Positions 63,068 through 64,000 of a stretch of 64,000 nt of DNA are shown piece after piece (within the stretch, counting starts at the first letter, position 1; each line of letters starts with the position of its first letter). Source of the DNA: Chryseobacterium luteum (GTDB lineage Bacteria > Bacteroidota > Bacteroidia > Flavobacteriales > Weeksellaceae). Where the stretch lies: contig NZ_JPRO01000006.1 of NCBI RefSeq assembly GCF_000737785.1, positions 1-64,000 on the forward strand, read 5' to 3'. The translations under genes were made by a program, and so were the position numbers. A model generated the notes under the pieces. That model had not been told where the DNA came from. It did not search any database and saw only the letters and a list, made by a program, of their open reading frames with translations.

Positions 63068-64000
63068 ATGTTTATGATCAATAAAGAAGTAAAGACACAG
63101 AGCAGGAATTACACCGTTCCTTTAATCACCATCACCCTGCTTTTTTTTATGTGGGGATTCATTACCTGTATGAATGATATCCTGATCCCCTATCTGAAAC
63201 AGCTTTTCAAACTCACCTTTTTCGAATCGATGCTGGTACAGTTCTGTTTTTTCGGGGCCTATTTTATCGGTTCACTGATCTATTTCCTGATCTCAATTTC
63301 AAAGGGAGACCCTATTAATAAAGCCGGTTACAAAAAAGGAATCATGTTCGGTATTTTTCTGGCTGCCTTTGGGTGTGTCTTATTTTATCCGGCCGCGACT
63401 TTTTCTTATTATCCTTTATTCCTGGGGGCTTTATTTATTCTGGGATTGGGTTTTACAGTGCTTCAGATTACGGCCAATGCTTACGTTTCACTACTGGGCA
63501 GCGAAGAATCCGCTTCCAGCCGTCTGAATATGACCCAGGCTTTCAACGCTTTCGGAACCACGATTGCTCCCGTTCTTGGAGGTCATCTGATCTTTGAATT
63601 CTTTTCAGCTCCTGACGGTTCTTTCAGTGCTGTGGCAACAAGAATTCCTTATCTGATCTTTGCAGGTATCCTGCTTTTGGTTGCATTATTAATTTCAAGG
63701 GTAAAGCTGCCTTCTTTCCAGACCCAGGAAGAAGAGATCGTAAAAGGATGGGGCGCTCTTCAGTTCAGCCATCTGAAATTCGGGGTTTTTGCCATGTTCT
63801 GCTATGTAGGCGGAGAAGTGGCGGTAGGAAGCTTTATCATCAGCTTTCTGGAGCAGCCTCAGATCATGGGTTTTAATGAGATCGTCAGCAAAAATTATCT
63901 TTCACTTTATTGGGGAGGTGCGATGATCGGACGTTTTCTTGGGGCTATTTCTCTGAACCAGTCATTAAGCCAGGGAAAAAAAGCGGTTTATATGCTGGGT
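63068..64000 (+). CDS. FucP-type sugar MFS transporter, 5' part (continues past window)
   Basis: Open to the window edge: 311 residues visible, about 70-75 percent of the usual length. N-terminus MFMINKEVKTQSRNYTVPLI, then FFMWGFITCMNDILIPYLKQ LFKLTFFESMLVQFCFFGAY FIGS (about 28-71), a FucP-family fingerprint (MWG...N.L.P.L...F.L), GLGFTVLQITANAYVSLLG, AFNAFGTTIAPVLGGHL (about 155-175) and GGEVAVGSFIISFLEQ (about 257-272). Proton-coupled uptake of fucose, glucose or galactose in the inner membrane; substrate not decidable. The gene was easy to miss because it lacks a stop in the window. Confidence 0.92.
   Translation, partial: MFMINKEVKTQSRNYTVPLITITLLFFMWGFITCMNDILIPYLKQLFKLTFFESMLVQFCFFGAYFIGSLIYFLISISKGDPINKAGYKKGIMFGIFLAAFGCVLFYPAATFSYYPLFLGALFILGLGFTVLQITANAYVSLLGSEESASSRLNMTQAFNAFGTTIAPVLGGHLIFEFFSAPDGSFSAVATRIPYLIFAGILLLVALLISRVKLPSFQTQEEEIVKGWGALQFSHLKFGVFAMFCYVGGEVAVGSFIISFLEQPQIMGFNEIVSKNYLSLYWGGAMIGRFLGAISLNQSLSQGKKAVYMLG

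Overview
The window looks like a chromosome segment of a Bacteroidota bacterium of the Chryseobacterium type (Weeksellaceae/Flavobacteriaceae). The supports are AT-rich DNA, repeated -7 promoter boxes of the TAnnTTTG type, tandem DUF5686 outer-membrane proteins, the DUF1800/DUF1501 pair, BT_3928-like and DUF1599 proteins, and a flavobacterial-style DnaG. No rRNA or tRNA gene was seen.

Layout. 1-1082 is the 3' end of alaS. 1.2-7.4 kb is an accessory strip: REP-like inverted repeats around a GIY-YIG nuclease gene, a relic of a heptad-repeat reading frame, an XRE regulator, then a minus-strand run of small genes separated by attC-like inverted repeats (integron-cassette-like, no integrase in view). 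7.6-31 kb is mostly core: two DUF5686 paralogues, folP, DUF1599, a BT_3928-like membrane protein, oligopeptidase, a GxxExxY gene bounded by inverted repeats, tpiA, clpP, dnaG, tsaE, alanine dehydrogenase, a LytS/LytR-type two-component pair and a CPA2 antiporter. 31-49 kb holds a candidate small structured RNA, tyrA behind a candidate Tyr-codon attenuator, a DUF2089/membrane/serine-hydrolase operon, serine ammonia-lyase, ammonium transporter, two YceI proteins, glucokinase, and the DUF1800/DUF1501 pair. 58-64 kb has two lipoprotein genes, pnp and the start of a FucP-type sugar transporter.

The most interesting segment is 47.4-58.1 kb. An RNA-repair-like neighbourhood (rtcB, a WYL-domain regulator, two minimal nucleotidyltransferases of the COG3541 type, and a 583-residue protein with a possible TerD-like C-terminus) is interrupted between the two nucleotidyltransferases by a very AT-rich module. 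The module has a divergent gene for a protein with two YodC-like barrels fused to a WYL-like domain, a strong promoter, a roughly 300-nt structured non-coding region bounded by a perfect 14-bp inverted repeat, and a 566-residue reverse transcriptase of the unknown-group/DRT kind (closest by eye to DRT2) starting 7 nt after the second arm. This looks like a reverse-transcriptase defence system with its own RNA and a possible sensor/regulator, set inside an RNA-repair island.

Other notable points are nuclease genes of two unrelated folds (GIY-YIG and GxxExxY/PD-(D/E)XK), each embedded in inverted copies of dispersed repeats; the complete leader-peptide/antiterminator/terminator logic upstream of tyrA; a cassette-like gene for an ABC-ATPase fold that has lost its nucleotide-binding motifs; and a DnaG without zinc-ligand cysteines. 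All functional calls come from reading the sequence, with no database search.
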